Source: M3007 sp041741155 (GTDB taxonomy: Bacteria > Bacteroidota > Bacteroidia > Chitinophagales > Saprospiraceae). From it: 64,000 nt of DNA. The position numbers and the translations under genes are program-made. Positions 41,426-50,260 of this stretch are shown here, piece by piece. The notes beneath the pieces are model-generated. The model saw only the letters and a list, made by a program, of their open reading frames with translations, searched no databases and was not told where the DNA came from. The stretch lies in the NCBI GenBank assembly GCA_041741155.1, contig JBGSKO010000125.1, positions 1-64,000 on the forward strand. The letters are read 5' to 3'. The first letter of the stretch is position 1. Every line of letters begins with the position of its first letter.

Positions 41426-43216
41426 ATGACGATACTCCGAATAAAAAATTGGCTGCTCCCGTTGGGTCTGGGCTTGCTGGCTGTTTGTTTGTGGCCTGCC
41501 TGCAAATCCGACACCACCGGCGCCTGCGGCAACATCGAATTCAAAAAAGAAAACACGGTGACCGTGCGCATGGAAGCAGCGGCCACATCCCTCAATCCTA
41601 TCCTGCCCGGCCCCGGCTACAACCGCTACGCATCAGCCAACATCTTTCAGCAGCTGGCTACCGTGGAGCCGAAAACACTGGAACTGGTGCCGGTTCTGAT
41701 CAAAAAAATTCCCCAGGTCTATACCGTTGCGAGCGGCCCGCACCAGGGCGCCCTCGCCTACGATTTTGAAATTTACGATGAAGCCACCTGGGACAACGGC
41801 ACGCCCGTGACGGCACAGGATTTCCTTTTTTCGTTAAAAATAATCTACCACCCCCTGTTGCCACTGGGCGAATGGCTGGGCTATTTCGAATACCTGAAAG
41901 CGGTGGAACCGGACCCGACCAACCCGAAAAAATTCACGGTCTATTTCACTAAGTTTTACATCCTCGCCCTCGAAACGCTCTGCCAGTTCCCCATTTACCC
42001 GGCCTACAACTACGACCCGGATGGTGTGCTTGCCGGCGTGCCCATGGCCGATTTCCAAAACCCCGCGCGGATGCAGGAACTCCTTGCATCCAATCCCGCG
42101 CTCACCGCGTGGGCCGAGGCGTTCCAGTCGCCGCGTTTTGCCAACGACAAAACTGCCATCTCGGGTAGTGGCGCCTATCGGCTGGAAAACTTCGACGTGG
42201 ACCAGGGTCTGGTTTTTGTGAAAAAACAAAACTGGTGGGGCGACAAATTAGCTGCCGACAACCCATACCTGGCTGCTTACCCCGAAAAAATAATTTACCG
42301 GTTCGTCAAAGACGAAGGCCCCACCGAAAGCCTGATACGAAATGGCGACCTCGATGTGGTGCCGGCACTGTCGCCAACCAAGTTTTTGGAACTGAAACGC
42401 GATACCTGCCTGGGGATGCGCTACGACTTCGAACTGGTCGGCGCCAATTCGTATGGCCGTATGATGTGCAACATGACCAATCCACGGCTGGCCGACAAGC
42501 GGGTGCGGCAGGCACTGGCGCACGCTATTGATTACGACTACCTGCTGAATACCGTCTGGGAAGGATTGGCTGCCCGCTGCGTCAGTCCGGCCAACCCCGC
42601 CAAGCCGTTTTATGCGCGGGACCTGCAACCTTACCCGTACGACATACAGAAAACAAAAGCACTACTGGCCGCTGCCGGCTGGTCGGATTCGAACGGCAAC
42701 GGTATTGTGGATAAAACCATAGACGGCGCCCTGGTCGAGATGGAACTTTCGCTGATGACTGCGGGCGCTGCGCCCGTCTCCAGTGCAGCCGCCAAGAGCA
42801 TCCAGACGACTGCCCGCAGCGCAGGTATTGCCATCAATATCGTGGAAGACGATATCCGCGTGATTTCCCAGAAAACCCGCCAGGGCGATTACGACCTGGC
42901 CATCACCGGGGCAACGCTGTTTCCCGGACTGTGGGAGTTATACCAGTCCTTTCACACCAAAAGTATCGGCGCCGGCAACCGTTACGGGTTTTCCAACACG
43001 GAAATGGATCGCCTGATCGAAGCCATACGGACTGAGCCGGACGACCTGCGGCGCAATGTGCTTTATATCCAGGCACAGCACCTGCTGTACGACCAATTGC
43101 CCGAGATTTTCCTGTACTCGCCGCAGCAGCGCATTGCGGTGAACAAACGGTTTAAATATGTGATCTCCCCCAATCGCCCCGGCTACTACGAGCAGTATTT
43201 CCGATTGCTAGAGTAA
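41426..43216 (+). CDS. Peptide/nickel-type ABC transporter substrate-binding lipoprotein
   Basis: 596 residues. Lipobox near Cys26 (LWPAC) after the hydrophobic segment. SBP_bac_5 family features are TSLNPILPGPGYNRYAS, ATWDNGTPVTAQDFLFSLK, GSGAYRLENFDVDQGLVFVKKQNWWG and VRQALAHAIDYDYLL. It binds oligopeptides or similar solutes in the periplasm and would deliver them to a DppBC/OppBC-type permease. No permease or ATPase genes are next to it, so its partners are encoded elsewhere. TACTTTTA at 41403-41410 may be its promoter. Confidence 0.88.
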   Translation: MTILRIKNWLLPLGLGLLAVCLWPACKSDTTGACGNIEFKKENTVTVRMEAAATSLNPILPGPGYNRYASANIFQQLATVEPKTLELVPVLIKKIPQVYTVASGPHQGALAYDFEIYDEATWDNGTPVTAQDFLFSLKIIYHPLLPLGEWLGYFEYLKAVEPDPTNPKKFTVYFTKFYILALETLCQFPIYPAYNYDPDGVLAGVPMADFQNPARMQELLASNPALTAWAEAFQSPRFANDKTAISGSGAYRLENFDVDQGLVFVKKQNWWGDKLAADNPYLAAYPEKIIYRFVKDEGPTESLIRNGDLDVVPALSPTKFLELKRDTCLGMRYDFELVGANSYGRMMCNMTNPRLADKRVRQALAHAIDYDYLLNTVWEGLAARCVSPANPAKPFYARDLQPYPYDIQKTKALLAAAGWSDSNGNGIVDKTIDGALVEMELSLMTAGAAPVSSAAAKSIQTTARSAGIAINIVEDDIRVISQKTRQGDYDLAITGATLFPGLWELYQSFHTKSIGAGNRYGFSNTEMDRLIEAIRTEPDDLRRNVLYIQAQHLLYDQLPEIFLYSPQQRIAVNKRFKYVISPNRPGYYEQYFRLLE

Positions 43217-43260
43217 TTTCGGGCCGGTGACTTACGGGTGCGGCTACCTGCCAAAAACCC

Positions 43261-43292
43261 ATTCATCATTTATCATTCATCATTTATCATTC
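43261..43292 (+). repeat. 14-bp tandem repeat before DUF3127 start
   Basis: Two full copies of ATTCATCATTTATC plus a partial one end 7 nt before the ATG at 43299. On the sense strand it has no G. Confidence 0.8.
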
Positions 43293-43298
43293 AGCACA

Positions 43299-43685
43299 AT
43301 GGCATTTGAAGTAGAAGGAAAAATGCATCGCCTTTTTCCCACAGAACAAAAAACGGCAAGTTTTCAAGCCCGCGAATTCGTCCTGGAAATTCCGGACGGC
43401 AATTACCCCCAGTTGGTCAAGTTTCAGGCCGTTCAGGAGCGCTGCGCGTTGCTGGATACATTCAATGAAGGCGACAGGATCAAGGTTTCGTTCGACTTGC
43501 GCGGCCGCGAGTGGAACGGAAAATACCTGACCAACCTGAACGCATGGCGCATCGAACGGGCCGGCGAAGGCGGCGGAAGCACGACTGCTTCGGCTCCGGA
43601 CGAGCGTTTTCCGGCAGATCCGTTCCCGGAGTATAACAGTGCCCCGCCGACGCCGCCAACCAATACGGACGATCTGCCGTTTTAA
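43299..43685 (+). CDS. DUF3127 protein with SSB-like acidic tip
   Basis: 128 residues from ATG 43299. The OB-fold-like DUF3127 core is visible as FVLEIPDGNYPQLVKFQ, FNEGDRIKVSFDLRGREWNGKYLTNL and AWRIERA. A Gly/Ser/Pro-rich linker leads to the terminal NTDDLPF, very similar to the DDIPF protein-interaction tip of single-stranded DNA-binding proteins. A nucleic-acid-binding role recruiting repair or replication partners is therefore plausible, but untested. It stands alone after the ABC binding protein. Confidence 0.85.
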   Translation: MAFEVEGKMHRLFPTEQKTASFQAREFVLEIPDGNYPQLVKFQAVQERCALLDTFNEGDRIKVSFDLRGREWNGKYLTNLNAWRIERAGEGGGSTTASAPDERFPADPFPEYNSAPPTPPTNTDDLPF

Positions 43686-43697
43686 GTGCAGCGTGTT

Positions 43698-43859
43698 AGT
43701 GCGTGTTTAAATTTTAGTGCTGGAGCGAGGGAGAGCAAATTTTGTTTCTATTGAGGCAAAATTTGCAGCCGTAGCCGGGTGCCTACAGCGAAAATTTTAA
43801 CGAAAATAGAAATAAAATTGGCCGCCCGTAGCCCAGCGACTAAATTTTAAACACGCTCT
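43698..43859 (-). repeat. 162-bp inverted-repeat-bordered element, copy B
   Basis: Reverse-orientation copy of the element at 37007. Its right end CTAAATTTTAAACACGCTCT is the exact complement of copy A's left end. Both copies sit in gene gaps and carry no frame of their own. Confidence 0.85.
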
Positions 43860-43872
43860 TAGTGCCGCGGAG

Positions 43873-44035
43873 GTACACCGAGGATACAACCGCTCAGAGC
43901 GAAATTTAAACACGCTCAGCAGTTGTATCCTCGGTCACACTACTGGACATTTTTGTTTTTCGGGTATCCAGACCTTCCAGGTTTTCAAAACCTGGAAGGT
44001 CTCGTTCCAAAAATGTCCAGTAGTATGCTCCTCGG
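43873..44035. repeat. Nested palindromes
   Basis: Four layers: an outer weak CGAGGA/TCCTCGG pair; 13-bp arms at 43878-43890 and 43922-43934 around a fragment resembling the 162-bp element end; 16-bp arms at 43940-43955 and 44008-44023; and inside them 16-bp arms at 43970-43985 and 43987-44002 with a one-base centre. With copy B this fills the 385-bp gap. No gene is seen. Confidence 0.85.
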
Positions 44036-44070
44036 TACTTCTCTGTGAAACCGCCAAATACAAACACACT

Positions 44071-44673
44071 ATGCGAACCACGATTTTGTTGTGTTTGATG
44101 CTTTTCGCGATAACCTCCGGGAGGTCGCAAACCCTGTCGAGCATCAGCTCCCGGTGGAGTGATTCTTTTGTGGAATGGGAACTCTACACACGGGCAACCG
44201 ACTCCATACCGGCAGAAGAGGAGGGTGAAGCGTCGGAGGCCCCCGATGAGGAGTTGTTCGGCGAACTCAAACTGCGCTGGCTCAATATGCGCGACGACTG
44301 GACGGAGTGGGACTTCAGTCTCGGCGAAGAGCGCGGTACCATCCGGATGAAATGGAAAGACGATCCCTCCCAGTGGGAATTGCGTACCTACAGCGGCTCG
44401 GTAGTCACGATGCGGGCTGCCTGGAAAAACGACCCTTCCGAATGGCGCGTCACCGACAACAACTTTTCCCTGACCCTGCGCAGCCGATGGACCAGCCAGT
44501 TCGACGAATGGCTCGTTCAGGACAATAATCGGGGCACTTTTTACCTCTACACCATGACCGAGGGTGATCCGCGCGACTGGGCTATTGACGACCGGCTGGA
44601 CGCCTCCGTGTCGCAGCCGATGAAAATGGCGCTGATCTTTTTGACCATATTCCACTCCACGCCGCGCCTTTGA
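44071..44673 (+). CDS. Secreted protein with Trp-centred repeats, unknown function
   Basis: 200 residues, signal peptide 1-19 (LLCLMLFAITSGRSQ). The mature part repeats a short beta unit of the form RWxDxxxEWxL: ISSRWSDSFVEWELYT, LRWLNMRDDWTEWDFS, MKWKDDPSQWELRT, AAWKNDPSEWRVTD, SRWTSQFDEWLVQD. This suggests a beta-solenoid or small beta-sheet array. No known family was recognised. The gene follows the nested palindromes and precedes a CHU_C protein by 130 bp. Confidence 0.7.
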   Translation: MRTTILLCLMLFAITSGRSQTLSSISSRWSDSFVEWELYTRATDSIPAEEEGEASEAPDEELFGELKLRWLNMRDDWTEWDFSLGEERGTIRMKWKDDPSQWELRTYSGSVVTMRAAWKNDPSEWRVTDNNFSLTLRSRWTSQFDEWLVQDNNRGTFYLYTMTEGDPRDWAIDDRLDASVSQPMKMALIFLTIFHSTPRL

Positions 44674-44803
44674 CGCGGATTCTGACATTTCATGGAATAT
44701 TTACCGGGTATTGGGCCAACAAAAAACCGCTTGGCCGCGTCTTTCCGGTAATGTCATCGCGCTTCACCTGCTGGGCGCATTTACCCACATCAAACTTTAC
44801 GGT

Positions 44804-47545
44804 ATGAGAAAATCAATACTTGCCGCGCTACTTCCGCTTTTGGGCGGTGTGGTCGCTGTGGCCCAACCTTCAAATGACAACTGTACGAACCCTATCCCGA
44901 TTGCGAATGTGGTGAACTATTGCAGTCCAATCAATGCCTTTACCAACGTGGCGGCTACGCCATCGGGATACGGGCCGGCCAACTGCTTTGGCTCGGCGGG
45001 TAACGATGTCTGGTTTTCATTTGTGCCACAATTTACCGACGCGACGGTGATCGTGCGCGGCGCTACGGCACAGGGGCCGGGCGGCACACTGCGCAACCCT
45101 CAGATTGCTATTTACTTCGGCACCTGCGGCGGGGTGCTCAACGAGGTGCAATGCGAAAGTTCCACCAACAATACGCACATCGCGGAGGCCAGCGAAAGTG
45201 GCCTGCTGGTAGGCTCCACGTACCTGATCCGGGTGCAGGGTTTCAACAATAACACCGGCACATTTCAACTCTGTTTGAATAATTACAACCCGCCTGCCGA
45301 TCCAAAATCCGACTGTCCGCAAGCATCCGTGCTGTGCGATAAATCGCCGTTTGTGGTGCAGAGCGTGACCGGTGCGGGTAGCGATATTACCGAACTGAAC
45401 GATGCCGCGTGTTTTTCCAACGGCGTGCCAGGAAACTTTGAGAGCAACTCCACGTGGTTTACCTGGATTTGCGCTACATCGGGCAGTCTGACCTTTACCC
45501 TGACTCCGCTGAGCATCGTGGACGACCTGGATTTCGTGCTGTATCGCTTGCCCAACGGGGTGGGAAATTGCCAGGGAAAACAAGTGGTGCGCTGCATGGC
45601 CTCCGGAGAATTTAACTACCTGAGCCCCTGCATGGGCCCAACCGGTCTTCGGGTCGGAGATCCGGATATCAGCGAAGATGCCGGCTGTACCGATGCCGGA
45701 GACAATGCCTGGCTGGCGCCGTTCGATATGGTGGCCGGCGAGGCGTATGCGCTGTGCGTGAATAATTTCACCACCAGCGGCAACGGTTTTTCCGTTGATT
45801 TCGGCGGCACGGGTACGTTCCTGGGACCAGAAGCCAAATTCACAACCGTCCCGGCAGCCATCTGCCTCGGCACACCCGTACAGATCACAGATGCGTCCAC
45901 GTTTGCGCTCGGGACCATCACTACCCGCAACTGGAGCTTCGGGGCAGATTCCGACCCCGGAACGGCAACCGGCCCGGGGCCACACACGGTAGCGTTCAAC
46001 ACGCCCGGCCAGCACCCCGTGGTGCTCCAGCTCGAAACAAACCTTGGCTGTAAAGTCACCTCCATCCAAAATGTGCTGGTTTACCCCGACGTGGAAGTGG
46101 ATACCGTGATTGCCACCCCCGAGTGCAATGGCGGCGATAATGGCGAGATCGCCATTACAAATATAAAAATGGGTACACCTCCGTACCTGTTCAGTTGGGA
46201 AGGCGGGCCGTTCACCGCAGACAATACGCTCTCGAACCTGACTGTAGGCACGTACACGCTTGTGATCCGCGACGCCAACAATTGCGAAACCGACCTCGAC
46301 ATCGAAGTGCGCGAACTTGAGCTGACAGTAGCGCCCGACGTATCGCCACCCCTTTGTACGGGCGATGCAAACGGAGAAATTACTCTGAACGTCACCAATG
46401 GTACCGGTCCTTACCTGTTCAACTGGGGCGCCGGGTTTATCCCCAACAATATGCAGGGGGGCTATTCTGCCGGGGTTTATACCATCCTCGGGCAAGATGC
46501 CGAGCTCTGCAAGGGAACATTCACGGTCACCGTCACCGACAACCCGCCGCTCACCCTGCAAATGGATACGGTGGATATTTCCTGCTACGGCGCCAGTGAC
46601 GGCGTTGGTATTGCGATACCCGGTGGCGGCGTAGGCAACTACACCTACCTCTGGAACTACAACCATACCGAAGAAGATGCCACCGAACTGGGGCCGGGCC
46701 AGTACGCCGTGACTGTAACCGACGGCAACGGCTGTACTATTACCGGCGGCGTTTTCATTGAAGAGCCCGGCGATGTGGGCGTAAATCTCCTGCGCGTAGT
46801 GGACCTGCTGTGCAACGGCGTACCGGAAGGCGCTATTGAGGTAGAAGGCGAAGGTGGCAGGCCGCCGTTCACGTTTAGCGCCGACGGCATAAGCTATGTG
46901 CCGGCCACTACGCTTACCGATCTGCCGGCCGGCAACTATTGGGTGAAAATCCGCGATGCCGCAGGTTGTATTGACTCGGTTTTTGCCACCATCAACCAGC
47001 CTACTGCGCTCATCGTGGATGCCGAACCGGCTGAAACCACGCTCGAACTTGGCTACACGGTTCAGATACAAACCCTCACGGCGCCCATCGGGCGTCCGGT
47101 GACATACCAATGGTTTCCGCCCTTGGGGCTGGACTGTTTGGATTGCCCGGAACCGGTCATCACGGCGATCCAGGACGGCATTTATACCATCAAAATAACA
47201 GACGAGGACGGCTGCATGGCATTCGACTCCGTGCGAATCCTGGTCAACCGCAACCGTCCGATCTATGTACCCAATGTATTTGCGCCGGCTAAGCCCTACC
47301 CGAACGACCATTTCACGCTCTTTGGAGGGCCGGCTGCTTCGAGCATCCAGCTCCTGCGCATCTATGACCGCTGGGGCAGTTTGGTGTTTGAAACACAAGA
47401 CATACCACTCAACGATCCGAACGTAGGCTGGGACGGCAGGTACAAAGGCCAGGAACTGACCGGAGTATTTACCTTTTATGCTACCGTTTTATTCGTGGAC
47501 CAGGAAACAGTGACCTACGAAGGGAGCATGACGGTGGTGCGGTAG
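44804..47545 (+). CDS. Gliding-motility-associated C-terminal (CHU_C) surface protein
   Basis: 913 residues from ATG 44804; signal peptide 1-20. The N-terminal part has two PPC/Calx-like beta domains with CNW-type cysteines (SNDNCTNPIPIANVVNYCS, NDVWFSFVP), then a PKD-like segment (RNWSFGADSDPGTATGPG) and several SprB-type repeats (CNGGDNGEIAITN, CTGDANGEITLNV, CYGASDGVGIAIPGG). The end is the type-B sorting domain (VPNVFAPAKPYPNDHFTLFG ... LLRIYDRWGSLVFET ... WDGRYKGQ). It is thus a T9SS-exported protein of the SprB/gliding-adhesin style. Confidence 0.9.
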   Translation: MRKSILAALLPLLGGVVAVAQPSNDNCTNPIPIANVVNYCSPINAFTNVAATPSGYGPANCFGSAGNDVWFSFVPQFTDATVIVRGATAQGPGGTLRNPQIAIYFGTCGGVLNEVQCESSTNNTHIAEASESGLLVGSTYLIRVQGFNNNTGTFQLCLNNYNPPADPKSDCPQASVLCDKSPFVVQSVTGAGSDITELNDAACFSNGVPGNFESNSTWFTWICATSGSLTFTLTPLSIVDDLDFVLYRLPNGVGNCQGKQVVRCMASGEFNYLSPCMGPTGLRVGDPDISEDAGCTDAGDNAWLAPFDMVAGEAYALCVNNFTTSGNGFSVDFGGTGTFLGPEAKFTTVPAAICLGTPVQITDASTFALGTITTRNWSFGADSDPGTATGPGPHTVAFNTPGQHPVVLQLETNLGCKVTSIQNVLVYPDVEVDTVIATPECNGGDNGEIAITNIKMGTPPYLFSWEGGPFTADNTLSNLTVGTYTLVIRDANNCETDLDIEVRELELTVAPDVSPPLCTGDANGEITLNVTNGTGPYLFNWGAGFIPNNMQGGYSAGVYTILGQDAELCKGTFTVTVTDNPPLTLQMDTVDISCYGASDGVGIAIPGGGVGNYTYLWNYNHTEEDATELGPGQYAVTVTDGNGCTITGGVFIEEPGDVGVNLLRVVDLLCNGVPEGAIEVEGEGGRPPFTFSADGISYVPATTLTDLPAGNYWVKIRDAAGCIDSVFATINQPTALIVDAEPAETTLELGYTVQIQTLTAPIGRPVTYQWFPPLGLDCLDCPEPVITAIQDGIYTIKITDEDGCMAFDSVRILVNRNRPIYVPNVFAPAKPYPNDHFTLFGGPAASSIQLLRIYDRWGSLVFETQDIPLNDPNVGWDGRYKGQELTGVFTFYATVLFVDQETVTYEGSMTVVR

Positions 47546-47567
47546 GCGGTAATGCAGACAAAAACGA

Positions 47568-47603
47568 CACGAGCCATCCCGACTTTTTTCGGGATGGCTC
47601 GTG
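47568..47603 (-). terminator. Terminator after tsf
   Basis: 15-bp perfect stem with a 6-nt loop. On the minus strand a TTTTT run follows, so it ends the ribosomal operon. It may also stop plus-strand transcripts from the CHU_C gene. Confidence 0.8.
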
Positions 47604-47640
47604 GTATTAACTGGGCGGGTTTTGACCTGCCATTACTTAT

Positions 47641-47660
47641 CGGCGGGTTAAAACCCGCCG
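47641..47660. repeat. GGCGGGTTAAAACCCGCC palindrome
   Basis: 9-bp arms with a 2-nt centre, 5 nt below the tsf stop. A decayed relative (GGCGGGTTTTGACC) lies at 47613, and the window ends in the start of another (GGCGGGTTAAA). Confidence 0.75.
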
Positions 47661-47664
47661 GTAC

Positions 47665-48495
47665 TTAGATCGCGACGTGTTTGAAACCGGTAACTGTCAG
47701 GCCTTTTTCCAGGCTTTGCAGGTACTGTTCTACCGTTTGATCGTTGTTTTTGACGTACTTCTGCGCAAGCAGCGTGTTTTCCTGGAAAAACTTGTTCAGG
47801 CGGCCCAGCGCGATTTTGTCGAGCATGTCTTCTGCTTTGCCTTCGTTGCGAGCCATCTCCTTGCCGATTTCGAGTTCTTTGGCTACGATTGCGGGATCAA
47901 CGTCGTCTTTGCTGACAGACACCGGGTTCATGGCGGCGATTTGCATGGCGAGGTTGCGGCCGGCTTCTTCATAACCGACTTTGTTCATGGCAAGCAGCAC
48001 GGAGCGCTTGCGATTGGAGTGGTTGTAGGTGACGATTTGGGCGCCTTCGATAATTTCGTAGCGGCCCAGTTCAACTTTTTCGCCAATGATACCATTCTGT
48101 TCGCCTACTTTTTCCACGATGCTTACACCCGGCTCGTATGGGAGCGCGAGCAAGTCGGCGAGGGTAGCAGGGAGGTTTGCCAATGCGATGTCGGCCATTT
48201 TTTGAGCCAAAGCAATGTAGCCTTCGTTGCGTGCAACAAAGTCTGTTTCGCATTGCAGGGCGATGATGATACCCTTGGTTTGGTCGCCGTTGACCTGTGC
48301 GATCACCACGCCTTCTTTGGCTTCACGGTCTTCGCGCTTTGCGGCTTTGGCAATACCTTTTTTACGAAGTTCGTCAATGGCGCCTTGGTAATCGCCACCG
48401 GCTTCGGTGAGGGCTTTTTTACAGTCCATCATGCCGGCTCCGGTCATCTCCCGGAGTTTTTGAATATCTGCTGTCGAAATTTTAACTTCGGACAT
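47665..48495 (-). CDS. tsf: Elongation factor Ts
   Basis: 276 residues. EF-Ts is the GDP/GTP exchange factor of EF-Tu. The UBA-like N-terminus is STADIQKLREMTGAGMMDCKKAL with GDYQGAIDELRKKGIAKA, and the core EF-Tu-contact sequence is ALQCETDFVARN with MQIAAMNPVSV. Length fits the standard protein. Last gene of the rplM-rpsI-rpsB-tsf block, 111 bp after rpsB with a hairpin between them. Confidence 0.97.
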   Translation of the reverse strand: MSEVKISTADIQKLREMTGAGMMDCKKALTEAGGDYQGAIDELRKKGIAKAAKREDREAKEGVVIAQVNGDQTKGIIIALQCETDFVARNEGYIALAQKMADIALANLPATLADLLALPYEPGVSIVEKVGEQNGIIGEKVELGRYEIIEGAQIVTYNHSNRKRSVLLAMNKVGYEEAGRNLAMQIAAMNPVSVSKDDVDPAIVAKELEIGKEMARNEGKAEDMLDKIALGRLNKFFQENTLLAQKYVKNNDQTVEQYLQSLEKGLTVTGFKHVAI

Positions 48496-48535
48496 TGTAA
48501 ATTGAGATTGAGTGGTTGGTAAAAAATTTAACAGA

Positions 48536-48578
48536 ATGCCTTTTCAACTCGTTGTTTAGCAACGGCTTGAAAAGGCAT
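48536..48578 (-). promoter_or_regulatory. Hairpin between rpsB and tsf
   Basis: 12-bp outer stem with an inner CGTTG/CAACG stem. On the minus strand a U-rich run (TTAAATTTTTT) follows, so it could attenuate transcription into tsf or protect an mRNA end. This is inference from structure. Confidence 0.6.
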
Positions 48579-48606
48579 CATTTTTCATTTTAAGTGCAGC
48601 TGTTAA

Positions 48607-49332
48607 TTAGGCTTCCACGGCTTCTTTCTCGTCGCCTTTTACGGCTTTGCGTTCTTCCAGTCCTTCGCGGATAGCTTCCGTAAGGTAGTTGGTGATGAAC
48701 GCGATTGCTTTGGAAGCATCGTCGTTGCTGGGGATAGCGTAGTCCACGAGGGTCGGATCGGAATTGGTATCCACGATGCCGAGGGTTTTGATGCCCAGTT
48801 TACGCGATTCAGCCAGCGCAAGGTGCTCATGGTGAATATCCACGATAAACACGGCCGACGGCAAGCGGTTAAGGTTGGCGATACCGCCAAGTTGCTTGCT
48901 CATTTTAGCGTGTTCGCGGCTCAGCGTGAGACGTTCCTTCTTGGTGATGCTCGTCAGGGAGGTATCCGCAAGCAGGCGCTCGATATTGTTCATTTTCTTG
49001 ACCGACTTGCGAATGGTCATGAAGTTGGTCATCATACCACCCAGCCAACGGTCGGTCACGAAGGGCATGCCCACGCTTTCCGCTGCTTTTTGCACGATTT
49101 CGCGCGCTTGCTTTTTCGTGGCTACGAACATGATCTTCTTGCCGCTTTTAGCCATGAGTTTCACGGCTTGTGCGGTGCGCTCAAGGCATTCGGCGGTACG
49201 GTTGAGGTCTATGATGTGGATACCCTTGTGCTCCATAAAGATATACGGAGTCATTTTCGGGTTCCACTTTTTACGCAGGTGGCCAAAGTGGCAGCCTGCG
49301 TCGAGCAATTCTTTATATGTAGGCTTCTGCAT
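48607..49332 (-). CDS. rpsB: 30S ribosomal protein S2
   Basis: 241 residues from ATG 49332 (MQKPTYKELLDAGCHFGH). Conserved S2 features are GHLRKKWNPKMTPYIF, MFVATKKQA, RWLGGMMTNF, LPSAVFIVDIHHEHLAL and VDYAIPSNDDASKAI, followed by a short acidic tail. It binds the head-body junction of the 30S subunit. The intergap to rpsI is 13 bp. Confidence 0.97.
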   Translation of the reverse strand: MQKPTYKELLDAGCHFGHLRKKWNPKMTPYIFMEHKGIHIIDLNRTAECLERTAQAVKLMAKSGKKIMFVATKKQAREIVQKAAESVGMPFVTDRWLGGMMTNFMTIRKSVKKMNNIERLLADTSLTSITKKERLTLSREHAKMSKQLGGIANLNRLPSAVFIVDIHHEHLALAESRKLGIKTLGIVDTNSDPTLVDYAIPSNDDASKAIAFITNYLTEAIREGLEERKAVKGDEKEAVEA

Positions 49333-49345
49333 CGTGTTCAAGATT

Positions 49346-49732
49346 TTAGCGTTTGGAGAACTGGAAGCGTTTGCGCGCTTTGGGTTGGCCATACTTTTTG
49401 CGTTCCACTGCACGGCTGTCGCGTGTAAGGAATTTCTTGTCCTTGAGCGGCTTTTTGAACTCTTCGTTCAGTTTTACCAGGGCACGGCTGAGGCCCATGC
49501 GTACGGCTTCGGCCTGGCCTTTGAAACCACCTCCGCGGACATTGATCTTGAGGTCGTAGATGTTCTCTGCACCGACTACTACAAACGGGTCGGTCACATT
49601 GTGCTGAACGTGCATCTGCGGGAAGTACTCGCGGTAGTCTTTTCCGTTTACCGTAATCTTACCATCTCCTTGCATCAGATACACCCGGGCAACGGCTGTT
49701 TTTCGGCGCCCGATGGCATTTATCATTTCCAT
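49346..49732 (-). CDS. rpsI: 30S ribosomal protein S9
   Basis: 128 residues, MEMINAIGRRKTAVARVYL. The C-terminal KKYGQPKARKRFQFSKR, which reaches the P-site tRNA in known ribosomes, is intact. Starts 13 bp after rplM, as usual for the L13-S9 operon. Confidence 0.98.
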   Translation of the reverse strand: MEMINAIGRRKTAVARVYLMQGDGKITVNGKDYREYFPQMHVQHNVTDPFVVVGAENIYDLKINVRGGGFKGQAEAVRMGLSRALVKLNEEFKKPLKDKKFLTRDSRAVERKKYGQPKARKRFQFSKR

Positions 49733-49745
49733 ACGTTAGAGTAAT

Positions 49746-50189
49746 TTAAAATTTAATTGCTTCGGGTTTCTGTGCGATATGGGGATGCTCCACACCTGCA
49801 TACACAAACATCCGCTTGTACACCTGACGGCCCAATTTGGTCTTGGGCAACATGCCTTTTACAGCACGCTCGATGATGCGACGGGAGTCTTTCTCCAGGA
49901 GGCTGGCAGCCAATGTGGTTTTCAAACCACCCGGCCAGTGGGAGTAGTTTTTGTACTCTTTCTGTTCCCATTTTCTGCCGGTGAAGCGAATCTTGTCGGC
50001 ATTAATAATGATCACATAGTCGCCGGTGTCGGCGTGGGGCGTGTAGCTGGGCTTGTTCTTGCCACGCAGGATACTGGCAATGTGGCTGCTCAGGCGACCA
50101 ACCACCTGATTCTCCGCATCTACCACATACCACTTGTGCTCCGCTTTTTCTTTACTGACGGATTCCGTCCGGTAACTCAGCGTATTCAT
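49746..50189 (-). CDS. rplM: 50S ribosomal protein L13
   Basis: 147 residues. Landmarks are WYVVDAENQVVGRLSSHIASIL, GDYVIIINADKIRFTG, KNYSHWPGGLK and GMLPKTKLGRQVYKR. First gene of the ribosomal block. Two TAnnTTTG boxes lie upstream on the minus strand (50222-50229 and 50253-50260). Confidence 0.98.
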   Translation of the reverse strand: MNTLSYRTESVSKEKAEHKWYVVDAENQVVGRLSSHIASILRGKNKPSYTPHADTGDYVIIINADKIRFTGRKWEQKEYKNYSHWPGGLKTTLAASLLEKDSRRIIERAVKGMLPKTKLGRQVYKRMFVYAGVEHPHIAQKPEAIKF

Positions 50190-50252
50190 TTTATGTGCTG
50201 TTAAATGTTGAAATGTTGAACCAAAAATAGGGGGCTTTTTTCAAAGCGGCGG

Positions 50253-50260
50253 CAAAGGTA
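50253..50260 (-). promoter_or_regulatory. TAnnTTTG promoter -7 box of the ribosomal operon
   Basis: CAAAGGTA on plus reads TACCTTTG on minus, 64 nt before the rplM ATG. A second box (TATTTTTG) lies at 50222-50229. The remaining 367-bp gap up to 50556 shows only the terminator at 50466. Confidence 0.55.

Noticed and set aside
45017..47398. 793-codon minus-strand open frame
   Set aside because: Antisense shadow of the CHU_C protein with improbable His/Arg-rich composition.
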